NCBI RefSeq assembly: GCF_937884665.1
Contig: NZ_CAKZYF010000055.1
Coordinates: forward strand, 1 to 64,000
Length of the DNA stretch: 64,000 nucleotides
Origin: an uncultured Allomuricauda sp.
Lineage (GTDB): Bacteria > Bacteroidota > Bacteroidia > Flavobacteriales > Flavobacteriaceae
Direction of reading: 5' to 3'
Shown: in pieces, positions 18,031 through 27,224 of the stretch
Position numbering within the stretch: position 1 is the first letter of the stretch
Layout of the letters: the number at the start of each line of letters is the position of its first letter
The notes under the pieces: generated by a model
Databases searched by the model: none
What the model was told of the DNA's origin: nothing
What the model saw: only the letters and a program-made list of their open reading frames with translations
Translations under genes and position numbers: made by a program

Positions 18031-19660
18031 TGCCACTTGTGCCTCTGTCGTCCATGTTATCATCGCTTGGAAGATTTTTGCTTAATTTGAAAAATTGGAT
18101 ATAGCTCTCAGGATTATCCACCACTCCTCGCTCAGAAATTAACTTGATGTTGATGTTTTTATTTCTGGCTTTTTCTGAAAAATCATCTAAAATTTCAATA
18201 ATGTCGTTGTCCAAATAGCGCGTTTTTCTCACGTCCAGTTCAAGTTGCGAGTTTTCAGGCAAACTATCGAGTTCTTTTAATATGGCCCCTTTATTGAAAA
18301 AAGTTACTTCTTCGGCCAGGGTCATCTTAATTTTATGAGCTCCATTGCTTCTATCCTCAATATGAAGGAAATGTGAGTTTTGATAGCTTTTGATCAAAAT
18401 GACCACAATCCCGACGCCAAGTCCTAGTCCAATGCCCACAAGTAAATCTGTAAAAACAATTCCCAATACCGTAACAATAAACGGGACGAATTGTTTCCAT
18501 CCTAAATTGAACATGGTTTTAAAAAGTTTGGGCTTGGCCAATTTATATCCCACAATAAAAAGAATGGCCGCCAAGACCGAAAGAGGTATCATATTTAGGA
18601 GTCGCGGGATAAGAATTACGGATATAAGCAAGAAAAAACCATGTATTATCGCCGATGCCTTGGTTCTTCCTCCAGATTGAATATTAGCGGAACTTCTAAC
18701 GATTACCTGAGTAACGGGCAATCCTCCCAAAAACCCAGAAACGGTATTCCCAATACCCTGTGCCATTAATTCCTTGTTGGTCGGGGTGGTCCTTTTGTAA
18801 GGATCTAACTTGTCCGTAGCTTCAACGCAAAGCAAGGTTTCCAGGCTGGCGACCAAGGCTATGGTGAACGCTGTTATCCAGACCTGTGTATTCCCAATTA
18901 CCGAGAAATTGGGAAAACTGAGCAAATTCCCCATAGTTTCAATACTTTCTGGTACGGGCACCTTTACTAAATGTTCTTCGGTAATGCCCCAGGTACTGTT
19001 GCCCTGGGTGAATACAAAATAAATGATACCAAGTATTACCGCTACCAAGGGACCTTGAACCAGTTTAAAAAACTTCCCCTTTTCTGACAGCACATTATTC
19101 CACAATATTAAAATAATCATGGCCACTATGGCAATTACGGTTGCGCCATTGCTAAAATTACCGCTGATAATCCCACTTATGGTATTAAAAATCTCTGTAA
19201 AGGTATTTTCGCCATCTATTTGAAAAAATGCAAAATCTCCTTCGGGATCTTTGTCATATCCAAAAAAATAAGGAATCTGTTTCAAGATGATGATGATACC
19301 TATTCCGGTCAACATTCCTTTTATTACCGAGGATGGAAAGTAATACGCAATAACGCCCGCTTTCAATATGCTGAAAAGAATTTGGATGAGCCCACCCAAA
19401 ACGACGGCTACTAGGAAATTTTCAAAACCGCCCAGCGTCCCGATGGCGGTCAGGACAATAGCCGCGAGACCCGCCGCCGGGCCACTAACCCCTATATGGG
19501 AACCGCTCAGCGAACCAACGAGGATTCCGCCGACGATTCCTGCAATCAGTCCGGAAAATAGGGGAGCACCGCTGGCAAGGGCTATTCCTAAACACAAGGG
19601 CAATGCCACAAAGAACACAACTATACTCGCAGGAAGGTCATTTTTGATATACTTGAACAT
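17987..19660 (-). CDS. SulP-family anion transporter with STAS domain
   Basis: This 557-residue inner-membrane carrier has about 11-14 hydrophobic segments (residues 10-420) followed by a cytoplasmic STAS domain (about 445-530, with SQLELDVRKTRYLDNDIIEIL). The N-terminus DLPASIVVFFVALPLCLGIALASG and the central NTVSGFLGGLPVTQVIVRSSAN are typical of the bacterial bicarbonate/sulfate branch. An adjacent carbonic anhydrase remnant favours bicarbonate uptake. The last 15 or so residues (TDSKLSMGTSEGGQ) are encoded by DNA that in another frame still reads as carbonic anhydrase, so the C-terminus may be a new tail created by frame loss. Function otherwise looks intact. Confidence 0.9.
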   Translation of the reverse strand: MFKYIKNDLPASIVVFFVALPLCLGIALASGAPLFSGLIAGIVGGILVGSLSGSHIGVSGPAAGLAAIVLTAIGTLGGFENFLVAVVLGGLIQILFSILKAGVIAYYFPSSVIKGMLTGIGIIIILKQIPYFFGYDKDPEGDFAFFQIDGENTFTEIFNTISGIISGNFSNGATVIAIVAMIILILWNNVLSEKGKFFKLVQGPLVAVILGIIYFVFTQGNSTWGITEEHLVKVPVPESIETMGNLLSFPNFSVIGNTQVWITAFTIALVASLETLLCVEATDKLDPYKRTTPTNKELMAQGIGNTVSGFLGGLPVTQVIVRSSANIQSGGRTKASAIIHGFFLLISVILIPRLLNMIPLSVLAAILFIVGYKLAKPKLFKTMFNLGWKQFVPFIVTVLGIVFTDLLVGIGLGLGVGIVVILIKSYQNSHFLHIEDRSNGAHKIKMTLAEEVTFFNKGAILKELDSLPENSQLELDVRKTRYLDNDIIEILDDFSEKARNKNINIKLISERGVVDNPESYIQFFKLSKNLPSDDNMDDRGTSGTDSKLSMGTSEGGQ

Positions 19661-19740
19661 AATTTCATTTAGTTTGAGCCTCCCAGGTACATACTAGGAG
19701 GTGATGATAGATTTATTTAGAGGTAGGAAGATACTATTAC

Positions 19741-20043
19741 TTATGAAAGTCTTGGTGGGGGCAATAGAATATCTTCAATAAAATCGGAGTGGTACAATTC
19801 GTATTCTACATAAGAGTGAACTTGGAATTGAATTACCAAGGATTTGGATGGATAGGTGTTTTTCAAGAACATATCCTTTTCATCCCCTTGTTTTTCTGTT
19901 TCGTTTTCGTTGTTGTTCTCCTCTTCATTGGTATCCTTAAGCAAAACAATTTCATTGCTTTCATCCATAAGACTAAGAACGGATGGGGCCAATATGGAGG
20001 ATATGATGAACAATGCGAAAAAGGAAAAGATATAATTCCTCAA
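19741..20043 (-). CDS. Small exported hypothetical protein
   Basis: This 100-residue protein has a signal peptide or membrane anchor (MRNYIFSFFALFIISSILAPSVL), an acidic and Asn/Glu-rich middle (DTNEEENNNENETEKQGDEKD) and a C-terminus ending in LLPPPRLS. I do not recognise a family. It is 58 bases downstream of batE on the same strand and may be the last gene of the Bat transcript or separately expressed. Codon use resembles its neighbours and the opposite-strand ORF is weaker, so it is probably real. Confidence 0.6.
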   Translation of the reverse strand: MRNYIFSFFALFIISSILAPSVLSLMDESNEIVLLKDTNEEENNNENETEKQGDEKDMFLKNTYPSKSLVIQFQVHSYVEYELYHSDFIEDILLPPPRLS

Positions 20044-20101
20044 AACCAGAAGATTTTCGACAAAAATAATAGTAAAGCTATCAATCTTTGTTAATTTTTG
20101 T

Positions 20102-20866
20102 CTAAAAATCTTTAAGAAGTTTGATATTCTCGTTTTTTATCCAGCCAGTTTGACCATCGGCAAGCCTTATTTTTTGCCACTCCTCCAAACTGTCCAGTAC
20201 GTTAACCTTGGTGCCTTCGTGCAAGATGAATATAGCTTCGCTTGTTGAGTTGGGTTCCGCGGTAATTTTAACTTCTTTGGCAAAGACTATGGCGGGATTA
20301 TCAGATGTATACTCTTGGTATTGCAAATAAGCCAGCAGAATAGCCAGTAGCCCCAACACCAATGCAAAAACACTGGTGATAAAGGCCATTCTCTTATGAG
20401 AGGCGTGGCGAAGAAAATAATAGGCCAAGTAACCCAATACAAAAAGCGCTATACACAAAACAGCGGTATAAGCCCATCCATCAAAAGAAAAAATGTTAAC
20501 GACAGAACGGTATGCTTTGGCGATTTCCGTCTGGGGCATTTCTTCTACCGCGTCCAGTCTCATGTTCTGGGCATATTTCAAATTGTTCTTTATTTCATTG
20601 TCGTACGGATTCAACAATAAGGCCTTTTCATAATAGTATATGCTTGGACCTATTGCATTCTGTTTATAATAGCAGTTGGCCAAGTTATAATACAAAGCGG
20701 CCGAATGCACGCCATTCTCCAAGATTTGCTCATAATTTTTAATGGCATCGGAGTATTCTCCCTTGTTGTAATGCTTGGTGGCCTGGGCAAACAATTGGCT
20801 ATTTTGTGAATGGGCCAGGTTAAAAAGCAAAAGTGCCGCAATCAGAACATATACCTTACGCATCAT
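20102..20866 (-). CDS. batE: BatE: TPR and SH3-domain membrane protein
   Basis: This 254-residue protein begins with a signal peptide (MMRKVYVLIAALLLFNLAHS). Two or so TPR motifs follow (ATKHYNKGEYSDAIKNYEQIL and ALYYNLANCYYKQNAIG). Next come two membrane segments near residues 133-180 and a C-terminal bacterial SH3-like domain (KVNVLDSLEEWQKIRLADGQTGWI). This is the architecture of BatE of the Bacteroides aerotolerance operon. Its start overlaps the batD stop by 4 bases (ATGA), indicating translational coupling. It probably sits in the inner membrane with TPRs in the periplasm. Confidence 0.85.
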   Translation of the reverse strand: MMRKVYVLIAALLLFNLAHSQNSQLFAQATKHYNKGEYSDAIKNYEQILENGVHSAALYYNLANCYYKQNAIGPSIYYYEKALLLNPYDNEIKNNLKYAQNMRLDAVEEMPQTEIAKAYRSVVNIFSFDGWAYTAVLCIALFVLGYLAYYFLRHASHKRMAFITSVFALVLGLLAILLAYLQYQEYTSDNPAIVFAKEVKITAEPNSTSEAIFILHEGTKVNVLDSLEEWQKIRLADGQTGWIKNENIKLLKDF

Positions 20867-22644
20867 AATTGTTTGTCCAATTTTGATATCACTTCGCTGG
20901 CCTTTTCATAATCCTGTTGCATCTGTACGTCCGAAAAGGGACTATATCTAGCCATTTCACAGTTGGTCAACAGGCTGATAAAACCTGAGATATCAGTATT
21001 TTCGACACCTTTATCTTCTAGAACTGAAGTAATTTTTTCCTTACTGAATTCTGATGTCTCTATTTTCAACTTTGCTTTTAAGTAGTTGTGCAATCCTTTT
21101 TCTAAAGCTACATAGAATGCCTCTTTATGTCCTAATTCCTTTTTGGCCGTTGAGAGATATTTTTTGGCCAATCTATTGGCTCGCTTTATTTTGTTTCCTT
21201 CCACATCACTGGCTATGGCTTCTCTTTTCTTGAAGGAAAAGACCGCAATAGGTATCAAAAGGACAGGTGCCAGAAGTAAGATGTAAAAAGTATTGGAGCC
21301 GAAAAAGTACTTCGTGCCAATTTTGGTCAGATTGGGTCTTAACTTTATAAAATGGAATTGTTTTCCTGTGGGGACTACCAACTGTTTATTGGTATTTGCG
21401 GCTATTGGCGTACTAATGCCACTGCCCGCGGGTCCTTCCAGTACCTCTATATTGATTTCCTCTGAATTCAAGGTCACATATTTGGAGGTCTTGGGGTTAA
21501 AATAACTGAAAGAAATACTGGGGATGGGATATTTTCCTCTGAAAGAAGGAACCACGGTGTAATTGTTGGTTACTTTACCTTCCATCCCGGAGATGTTCGT
21601 ACGGACATTCTCTTGGTATTCCGGTTCATATACCTCCAGCGCACTTGGTAATTCGGGTTCAGGTAGTTGAAACAATTTTAAATTTCCTTTTCCGGAAACC
21701 TCAACCCTTGCTTGTAATGATTCTGACGCATTTAGTTGTTTTTTACTGGAGGTTACCTTAAAGTCGAAATCGCCAACAGCACCGCCAAAATTTGCTGGTT
21801 TTCCAGCTTCAGGAAGCGCCTTGACCGATAGGGTTCTCCTACCGGCAGAAACAGTCTTACTGGTTTGGGTGTAAATCCGTCCTCCGAAAAAGTCCCTTCG
21901 GTTAGTAGGAACATCCACAAAAATTTCAACGGAGAGCGGTTCTATTTCTAAGTTTCCAGCTCTTTGCGGATAAAGGACCACTCTTTTTAATACCACATAG
22001 CGATAGGGTCTACCTCTATAGGTCCCGTTTTGGGCCGTATATTTCGTGACCGGAATGTCCTGGCTCCAAAAATTGTTGTATTTGGGACTATCCAAGGACC
22101 GATAGTTGGTCACATTGATATTGGGACTTACATAAAGTTTATATACCACGGTTACGGCTTCGTTGAGGTACGGATTGCCCTTGGATATTTCTGCGACCAA
22201 GTGCAGGTTTTCATCTACAACGTCATCAGCGGTTTTTTCACTATTGGGTTTGTCAACAGCTGCGGTCACCTCAACTGTTTTGGACAAGGTTTTATAGGTT
22301 TCCCCTGCAATTTCTATGGTTGCCTGTTTAATGGTGAATCTTCCACGTGCCGCAGGTACTAAAATGTAAGAATAGGTCTTTGAGAAGGTTCGCTTTCCAT
22401 TGATCCATGAAGATTTTATGGACTGTGATGGCCCCATCACGACCTTAAATCCGTCAAATGCTGGAGGGGTAAAATTATCTCCGTCTTTATTCATGGTAAA
22501 CTCTGCTCTTAAGCGTTCATTGATGCCAAGTTTTTCCTTACTCAATTTGAGTTCAAAAGAAACTTCCTCTTGGGCATGGACATCAGGAACTAGGAACCAT
22601 GTTAAAAAAAAAGTAGTTAAAAAAACACCCCATTTCATCATCAC
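20863..22644 (-). CDS. batD: BatD: large periplasmic membrane-anchored protein
   Basis: This 593-residue protein has a signal peptide (LTTFFLTWFLVPDVHAQ). A long run of beta-sandwich domains follows, spanning residues 30-440 (SFELKLSKEKLGINERLRAEF, TVVYKLYVSPNINVTNYRS). One transmembrane segment lies near 457-477 (FYILLLAPVLLIPIAVFSF), and a helical cytoplasmic tail of about 115 residues follows. This is the BatD (oxygen tolerance) layout. It overlaps batC and batE by 4 bases each. It is thought to act in a MoxR-linked envelope complex; its partner set is inferred from the operon. Confidence 0.88.
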   Translation of the reverse strand: MMMKWGVFLTTFFLTWFLVPDVHAQEEVSFELKLSKEKLGINERLRAEFTMNKDGDNFTPPAFDGFKVVMGPSQSIKSSWINGKRTFSKTYSYILVPAARGRFTIKQATIEIAGETYKTLSKTVEVTAAVDKPNSEKTADDVVDENLHLVAEISKGNPYLNEAVTVVYKLYVSPNINVTNYRSLDSPKYNNFWSQDIPVTKYTAQNGTYRGRPYRYVVLKRVVLYPQRAGNLEIEPLSVEIFVDVPTNRRDFFGGRIYTQTSKTVSAGRRTLSVKALPEAGKPANFGGAVGDFDFKVTSSKKQLNASESLQARVEVSGKGNLKLFQLPEPELPSALEVYEPEYQENVRTNISGMEGKVTNNYTVVPSFRGKYPIPSISFSYFNPKTSKYVTLNSEEINIEVLEGPAGSGISTPIAANTNKQLVVPTGKQFHFIKLRPNLTKIGTKYFFGSNTFYILLLAPVLLIPIAVFSFKKREAIASDVEGNKIKRANRLAKKYLSTAKKELGHKEAFYVALEKGLHNYLKAKLKIETSEFSKEKITSVLEDKGVENTDISGFISLLTNCEMARYSPFSDVQMQQDYEKASEVISKLDKQL

Positions 22645-23537
22645 CAGTCTTTCTCGTTCTTTATTTTTTTACCTTTTATTTTTTGGGCATCAATTTTTTC
22701 TTGCACCTTTTTTTCCTCATTCTGCATGGCTTCTAGCAAATTTTGAATTTGCTGTTTGGAGAGTTGATTCGGTCTGGGTTGCTGTTGCTGTTCATCCGGT
22801 TCATCACCTTCTCCGGGTTTTTGTTCTTGCTCTTTCTTTTTATCTCCTTCACCTTCCTGGTTTTCTTCGGGCTTGTTCTCTCCATTTTTTCCTTCATCAC
22901 CTTCATTCTTGTTTTCGTCTTGATCCTGCTCCCCTTCGTTGTCTTTATTATTGTCCCCTTTGTTGTCTTGATCCTGATTTTTATCCTTTTGGTCTTTTTG
23001 GTCCTGCTGGTCTTTATCGTCTTGGTTTTGGTCGTTTTGTTGCTCGTCCTGTTGCTTTTTTAGCATTTCTTTAGCTAGGGCCAGATTGTATCGGGTCTCA
23101 TCGTCTTTTGGATTGTTTCTTAGGGCTTCCTTATAGGCTTCTACCGCTTTTTCATATTCCTTGTTCCTCATGAAAACATTGCCCATGTTATGGTAGGACT
23201 TATGCTTGCCACCTTTGGAAGTAGCAGTTTCACCAGCTTGTTTATAACGCCCAAAGGCCTCGCCAAAACTTTCCCGATTATAGTAAGCATTACCCAAATT
23301 ATAAGGCGCTACAGCGTTTTTTTTGCTCTTGGAGATAGCCCGTCTATAGTCGGACTCAGCACCTGTGAAATCGTTGGCAGTCAATTCTTTATTGGCCTCC
23401 CAAGTTAGGTCTTTGGAGGTTTTTAGCGCCGTTCTTTCAGCTTTTTCCGATTCTTCTTCCTGAGCCCAAATGGAAAAACCACAGACCATAAATACTCCCC
23501 AAACTACGCTTAACTTCTTACCCATCATTATGTTCAT
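22641..23537 (-). CDS. batC: BatC: TPR protein with highly charged low-complexity tail
   Basis: This 298-residue exported protein has a signal peptide (VVWGVFMVCGFSIWAQ). Three TPR-like repeats occupy residues 40-150 (AVAPYNLGNAYYNRESFGEAF, SYHNMGNVFMRNKEYEKAVEAY). A strikingly biased region rich in Gln, Asp, Glu, Lys and Asn follows from about 160 to 260. The C-terminus returns to a helix (QLSKQQIQNLLEAMQNEEKKVQEK). The start overlaps batB by up to 20 bases; two nearer ATGs (23528, 23525) are alternatives. The biased tail produces a long spurious antisense ORF. Confidence 0.85.
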   Translation of the reverse strand: MNIMMGKKLSVVWGVFMVCGFSIWAQEEESEKAERTALKTSKDLTWEANKELTANDFTGAESDYRRAISKSKKNAVAPYNLGNAYYNRESFGEAFGRYKQAGETATSKGGKHKSYHNMGNVFMRNKEYEKAVEAYKEALRNNPKDDETRYNLALAKEMLKKQQDEQQNDQNQDDKDQQDQKDQKDKNQDQDNKGDNNKDNEGEQDQDENKNEGDEGKNGENKPEENQEGEGDKKKEQEQKPGEGDEPDEQQQQPRPNQLSKQQIQNLLEAMQNEEKKVQEKIDAQKIKGKKIKNEKDW

Positions 23538-24564
23538 TAAAGAGATTAAGTTTCTTTAACCACTTAGTTTTTCTATCGAGCAGGAAAATATCCAAAAATA
23601 AAAAGAATAGCCCGATTGCCAAGAACCACTGAAATTGGTCTTTGTATTCTGCAAACTGCTTGGCCTCAAATTCTTTTTTATCCATTTGGTCCAGTTGTTC
23701 TTTAATTGTCTCTACAGCTTTGTCCGTCTGGGAGCCGTCAATGAAGATTCCATTTCCTTCGTCTGCTATTTCGGAAAGCACTGTTTCGTTCAATCTGGTA
23801 ATGACCACTTCCCCCTGGTTATCCTTTTTCAGACTTTCCACTACACCATTTCTTTTCAAAGGAATTGGTACGCCTTTTGACTTTCCCACACCCAAAGTAA
23901 AAATGCGAATGCCATTTTGGGTGGCATTTTCCACAGCTTGTATTGTACTTTTTTCAGAATGGTCCTCCCCGTCAGAAACAATAAACAAGACCCGATTGGT
24001 CTGTTCATCGTCATCATAATAGGTACTGGCCAAATCAATAGCTGCATTTATAGCGGTTCCCTGTGAAGACAGCATATTGGTGTTCATGGCCTGTAAAAAC
24101 ATCTTTGCAGCACCGTAATCCGTGGTTATGGGCAGTTGGGGATACGCTTGTCCCGCGTATGCTATAATCCCTATTCTATCACTTGCCAGTTGATTGATAA
24201 TTTCAGACACTAGTCGCTTTGCCTTCTCCAATCGGTTTGGTGCAATATCTTCTGCGAGCATACTTTTGGAAACGTCAATGGCAAAAACAATATCAACTCC
24301 CTCTCTTTTTACAGTTTCCAGTTTGGTGCCAATTTTTGGATTGACCAGTCCCAAAATCAAAAACCCCAGTCCTGTCAAAAGGAACAATAACTTCAAGGTG
24401 GATTTGAACTGTGACTTGTCCGGGGCTAATTTTCTTAATAGTCTTGGGTCCGCAAACTGTTTTTGGGTTCTTCTTTTCCAAATTTGAAGAAAAAAGAAAG
24501 CTACCGCCATCACTGGGATGATGGCCAATAGGGAGAAATACATTTTTTCGTCAAATTGAATCAT
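23518..24564 (-). CDS. batB: BatB: VWA-domain membrane protein
   Basis: This 348-residue inner-membrane protein has two N-terminal membrane segments (FSLLAIIPVMAVAFFFLQIW; LKLLFLLTGLGFLILGLV). A von Willebrand A domain (about 88-285) carries the MIDAS motif DVSKSM and a later TDYGAAKMFL and VSDGEDHSE. A final transmembrane helix (FQWFLAIGLFFLFLDIFLL) completes it. It is the second of two tandem VWA proteins, two bases after batA. The MIDAS is intact, so metal-dependent ligand binding is likely. Confidence 0.9.
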   Translation of the reverse strand: MIQFDEKMYFSLLAIIPVMAVAFFFLQIWKRRTQKQFADPRLLRKLAPDKSQFKSTLKLLFLLTGLGFLILGLVNPKIGTKLETVKREGVDIVFAIDVSKSMLAEDIAPNRLEKAKRLVSEIINQLASDRIGIIAYAGQAYPQLPITTDYGAAKMFLQAMNTNMLSSQGTAINAAIDLASTYYDDDEQTNRVLFIVSDGEDHSEKSTIQAVENATQNGIRIFTLGVGKSKGVPIPLKRNGVVESLKKDNQGEVVITRLNETVLSEIADEGNGIFIDGSQTDKAVETIKEQLDQMDKKEFEAKQFAEYKDQFQWFLAIGLFFLFLDIFLLDRKTKWLKKLNLFNEHNDG

Positions 24565-24566
24565 AC

Positions 24567-25565
24567 CTAAATAAAACTTTTAAAAATGGAATTGCGAAGC
24601 CCCCATTCCATTAGGAGCAAAACTCCTGCCAGAAAAATAAGAGGTCGGTACTTTTCCTCGTACTTGTAATATTTGAACTCTTCTATTTCCGTTTTTTCCA
24701 ACTTATTTATTTCGTCGTAGATTTCTTCCAACTTTTCATTGTCCGTTGCCCTAAAATATTTACCGCCGGTCACGGAGGCGATTTCTTTGAGCAACTTCTC
24801 ATCGATTTCCACTTGCCGCATTCCATACCGGAAAGAACCGTCCCTGTTTATAGCGATAGGGGAAAGCGCGTTACCGTTGGTTCCAAGACCTATGGTGTAG
24901 GTCTTTATGCCAAATTCCACTGCCAGGTCCGAGGCGGTTTTAGGCTCTATAAATCCAGAGTTGTTTACCCCATCGGTGAGCAATATAATTACCTTACTTA
25001 TGGCTTTGCTCTCTTTAAGACGGTTTACAGAGGTGGCCAACCCCATACCAATTGCGGTACCATCTTCGAGTTCGCCGTATCTTATTTCCCGTAGGGCATT
25101 GAGGACAATGGATTTATCGCTCGTAATTGGGGTTTTGGTATAGCTCTCGCCGGCATAACCCACCAAACCGATTCTGTCATTAGGTCTTTTCTTGATAAAA
25201 TCCGCAGCTACTTCTTTCAAGGCTGACAAACGGTTTGGTTTAAGATCGCGCGCCAACATACTGGAAGAAACATCGATGGCCATGACAATATCAATTCCTT
25301 TCGTGGTCTTGGTACGCGTGGAAATGTCTTCGGTCTGTGGGCGGGCCAATGCAGTTATAATGGCAGCTAGCGCCAGTAGACGGAGCACAAACAGCAAGGA
25401 TCTTAATTTGGAGGCGATACTCTTAACGGTGAATCCTTTAATACTGGAAATTCGAAGCGAAGCCACTTCTTGCCTTCTTTTGAAAAGGTACCAAAGCAGA
25501 GCCAATGGTAGCAAAAGCAGCAACCAGAAAAACTGTGGATTGGCAAATTCTACATTCTTGAACAT
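24567..25565 (-). CDS. batA: BatA: VWA-domain membrane protein
   Basis: This 332-residue protein has the same layout as BatB: two N-terminal membrane helices (FFWLLLLLPLALLWYLF; LLFVLRLLALAAIITALA), a VWA domain with MIDAS DVSSSMLARD, TSDKSIVLNAL and LLTDGVNNSG, and a C-terminal helix (PLIFLAGVLLLMEWGLRNS). It lies between the 551-residue gene and batB with 2-3-base spacings. Close similarity to BatB suggests ancient gene duplication and a heteromeric complex. Confidence 0.9.
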   Translation of the reverse strand: MFKNVEFANPQFFWLLLLLPLALLWYLFKRRQEVASLRISSIKGFTVKSIASKLRSLLFVLRLLALAAIITALARPQTEDISTRTKTTKGIDIVMAIDVSSSMLARDLKPNRLSALKEVAADFIKKRPNDRIGLVGYAGESYTKTPITSDKSIVLNALREIRYGELEDGTAIGMGLATSVNRLKESKAISKVIILLTDGVNNSGFIEPKTASDLAVEFGIKTYTIGLGTNGNALSPIAINRDGSFRYGMRQVEIDEKLLKEIASVTGGKYFRATDNEKLEEIYDEINKLEKTEIEEFKYYKYEEKYRPLIFLAGVLLLMEWGLRNSIFKSFI

Positions 25566-25568
25566 TCC

Positions 25569-27224
25569 TTACGCTTGTGTTTTAACATCCAAGGTTCTTA
25601 ATATGCGATCAACGATTTGTTCTGCATATTCGTCCCCATCTTCCCAGGTTATTATTACCTGTTGCATAAATCCCTTTCCTCCAAAAGAAAGAATATTGTA
25701 TTTCGCTTTTTTTGATTTGTTGTTTAAAGGATTTTTATAATTCCCAGAACCGTAGGTTTTTAACCCGCGGACTCCGGATTTGGTGGTAAACTCCTCTTGT
25801 TTTGTTATGATATTCCGTACTCCCAAGCTCTCAAAAGTGGATAAGGTCCCGGCCACAGCTGCCTCAAAATTGGGGTCTGTTTGTTCTTTATACGTTACGG
25901 AACTTGTCCCTACGGCAAAAAGGCCCATATAACTGCCATAGGTGAAGGTCTGCAGTTCTTTAACCAATTCCTGGGCCTCGGCGGGAAGATCTGTTTCTTT
26001 TCGGATTAAAACTTCTGGGGTCTCCAATTCTATGGGAGGGTAGCCGTATGAACTGAACACCCATTCGCCCTGTAGTAGCTCTTTGGTCGGGTATCCAAAC
26101 ACAGTGTCCTTTACTTGTTTTACACCGAAAAAGACCAAAGAAAAAGCGGTGCCCACGAAAATCAAACCTATAAAAATAGCAGCGGCCCAATATATTCTTT
26201 TTCGCTGTTTCTTTTTTGCCAGCTCTTCCAAATATTCTTCGTTCAAAAGAAGTTCTTCTTCGGTTGGTTCTGGAAGCGCGTCATGTGTTTTCACTACGAT
26301 TTCCTCTACGAGTTTGCGGTCCTGCTCCGCAACGGAAGTGGAGGGCTTGGAGCGGGCGAACTTTACCAAATCTGCAGTTTGGAGTATTTTTTGAAACTGC
26401 TTGATGGTACCCTCACCAAGTTGAAGCTCCCCTGAATCTTTGAGAAGTTCCAACTTGGTGATCAACTCATCCGTTGTGCTTTCCAAAGCCGTCACTTGAA
26501 CATCTTCTTCGAGGTACGAACGTACAATACCCGTTAATTCTGAATAATACTTTTTGTACTCATCTTGAATCAGGTATCTCGATTTCTCCAGTCGCTTTAG
26601 CTCAAGCATAGCACGGTCGTAAGGAGGAAGTAAAGCCTCTTTTTCTTCTTCGGTCAACGGCTTTTTCCGTAAAAAGAACCAATATACAAGCCCTCCGATA
26701 ATCAATAATGCCAGAACAATCCATAGTATCATCATCCAAATTTTGGCATAACTCCTTTCCACCTGAATCAGTGGTTTGATGTCATACATTTTTTGCTTCG
26801 TGGTATCTACGGCAACATCAGCAACTTTAATTTGGAAGGAATCTGTAAAAAAGGCCTGTTCATTAATGGCGATACGCTGTGGAGGAATGGTATAGGAACC
26901 ACTATCGAATTGTGTCAACGCATAAACGCGCTGTAATTTTACTTTATTCTTTTCTTTGAGGGTATCGGTAAGTAATGCCTCAACCGTTTCCAGTGGGGAG
27001 AAAGTCTGTCCCTCAGGAAAATGGACAATATTGATAGAGTCTGTCTCTACTGTTATTTTGTATTGTATTTGCTCCCCTATTTTTATGGAAGTGGTATCAA
27101 TTTCGGAAGATACTTTGGAGTCATTTTGGGAAAGTCCTAGAACAGGAAAAAAAACGAGACAAATTATCAAGCATTTTTTGGCGCTGCTTTTTTTAAGTTT
27201 CGACATGTATTTTTCCAACTTCAT
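25569..27224 (-). CDS. Bat-operon membrane protein with BatD-like N-terminus and extra C-terminal domain
   Basis: This 551-residue protein has a signal peptide (CLIICLVFFPVLGLSQ), a periplasmic beta-sandwich (SSEIDTTSIKIGEQIQYKITV) and a transmembrane helix near 164-184 (MMILWIVLALLIIGGLVYWFF). A helical DUF4381-like cytoplasmic segment (YYSELTGIVRSYLEEDVQVTA) follows. Unusually, a second membrane helix near 345-368 then leads to a 180-residue C-terminal domain (LLQGEWVFSSYGYPPIELETP) back outside. It overlaps the DUF58 stop by one base (TAATG). It may be the scaffold joining MoxR/DUF58 to BatA/B. The C-terminal domain is unrecognised. Confidence 0.7.
   Translation of the reverse strand: MKLEKYMSKLKKSSAKKCLIICLVFFPVLGLSQNDSKVSSEIDTTSIKIGEQIQYKITVETDSINIVHFPEGQTFSPLETVEALLTDTLKEKNKVKLQRVYALTQFDSGSYTIPPQRIAINEQAFFTDSFQIKVADVAVDTTKQKMYDIKPLIQVERSYAKIWMMILWIVLALLIIGGLVYWFFLRKKPLTEEEKEALLPPYDRAMLELKRLEKSRYLIQDEYKKYYSELTGIVRSYLEEDVQVTALESTTDELITKLELLKDSGELQLGEGTIKQFQKILQTADLVKFARSKPSTSVAEQDRKLVEEIVVKTHDALPEPTEEELLLNEEYLEELAKKKQRKRIYWAAAIFIGLIFVGTAFSLVFFGVKQVKDTVFGYPTKELLQGEWVFSSYGYPPIELETPEVLIRKETDLPAEAQELVKELQTFTYGSYMGLFAVGTSSVTYKEQTDPNFEAAVAGTLSTFESLGVRNIITKQEEFTTKSGVRGLKTYGSGNYKNPLNNKSKKAKYNILSFGGKGFMQQVIITWEDGDEYAEQIVDRILRTLDVKTQA

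Noticed and set aside
17729-18104. Plus-strand ORFs of 60-78 residues near the SulP end
   Set aside because: They are antisense to the carbonic anhydrase remnant and the SulP tail, and show no family features.
19682-19706. Possible CCTCC/GGAGG hairpin ahead of SulP
   Set aside because: Only five base pairs are continuous, with mismatches, and no T tract follows.
22743-23063. Plus-strand ORF of 106 hydrophobic residues
   Set aside because: It is antisense to the repetitive, charge-rich part of batC. Antisense of Lys/Asp/Gln codons gives Leu/Val/Phe runs without meaning.
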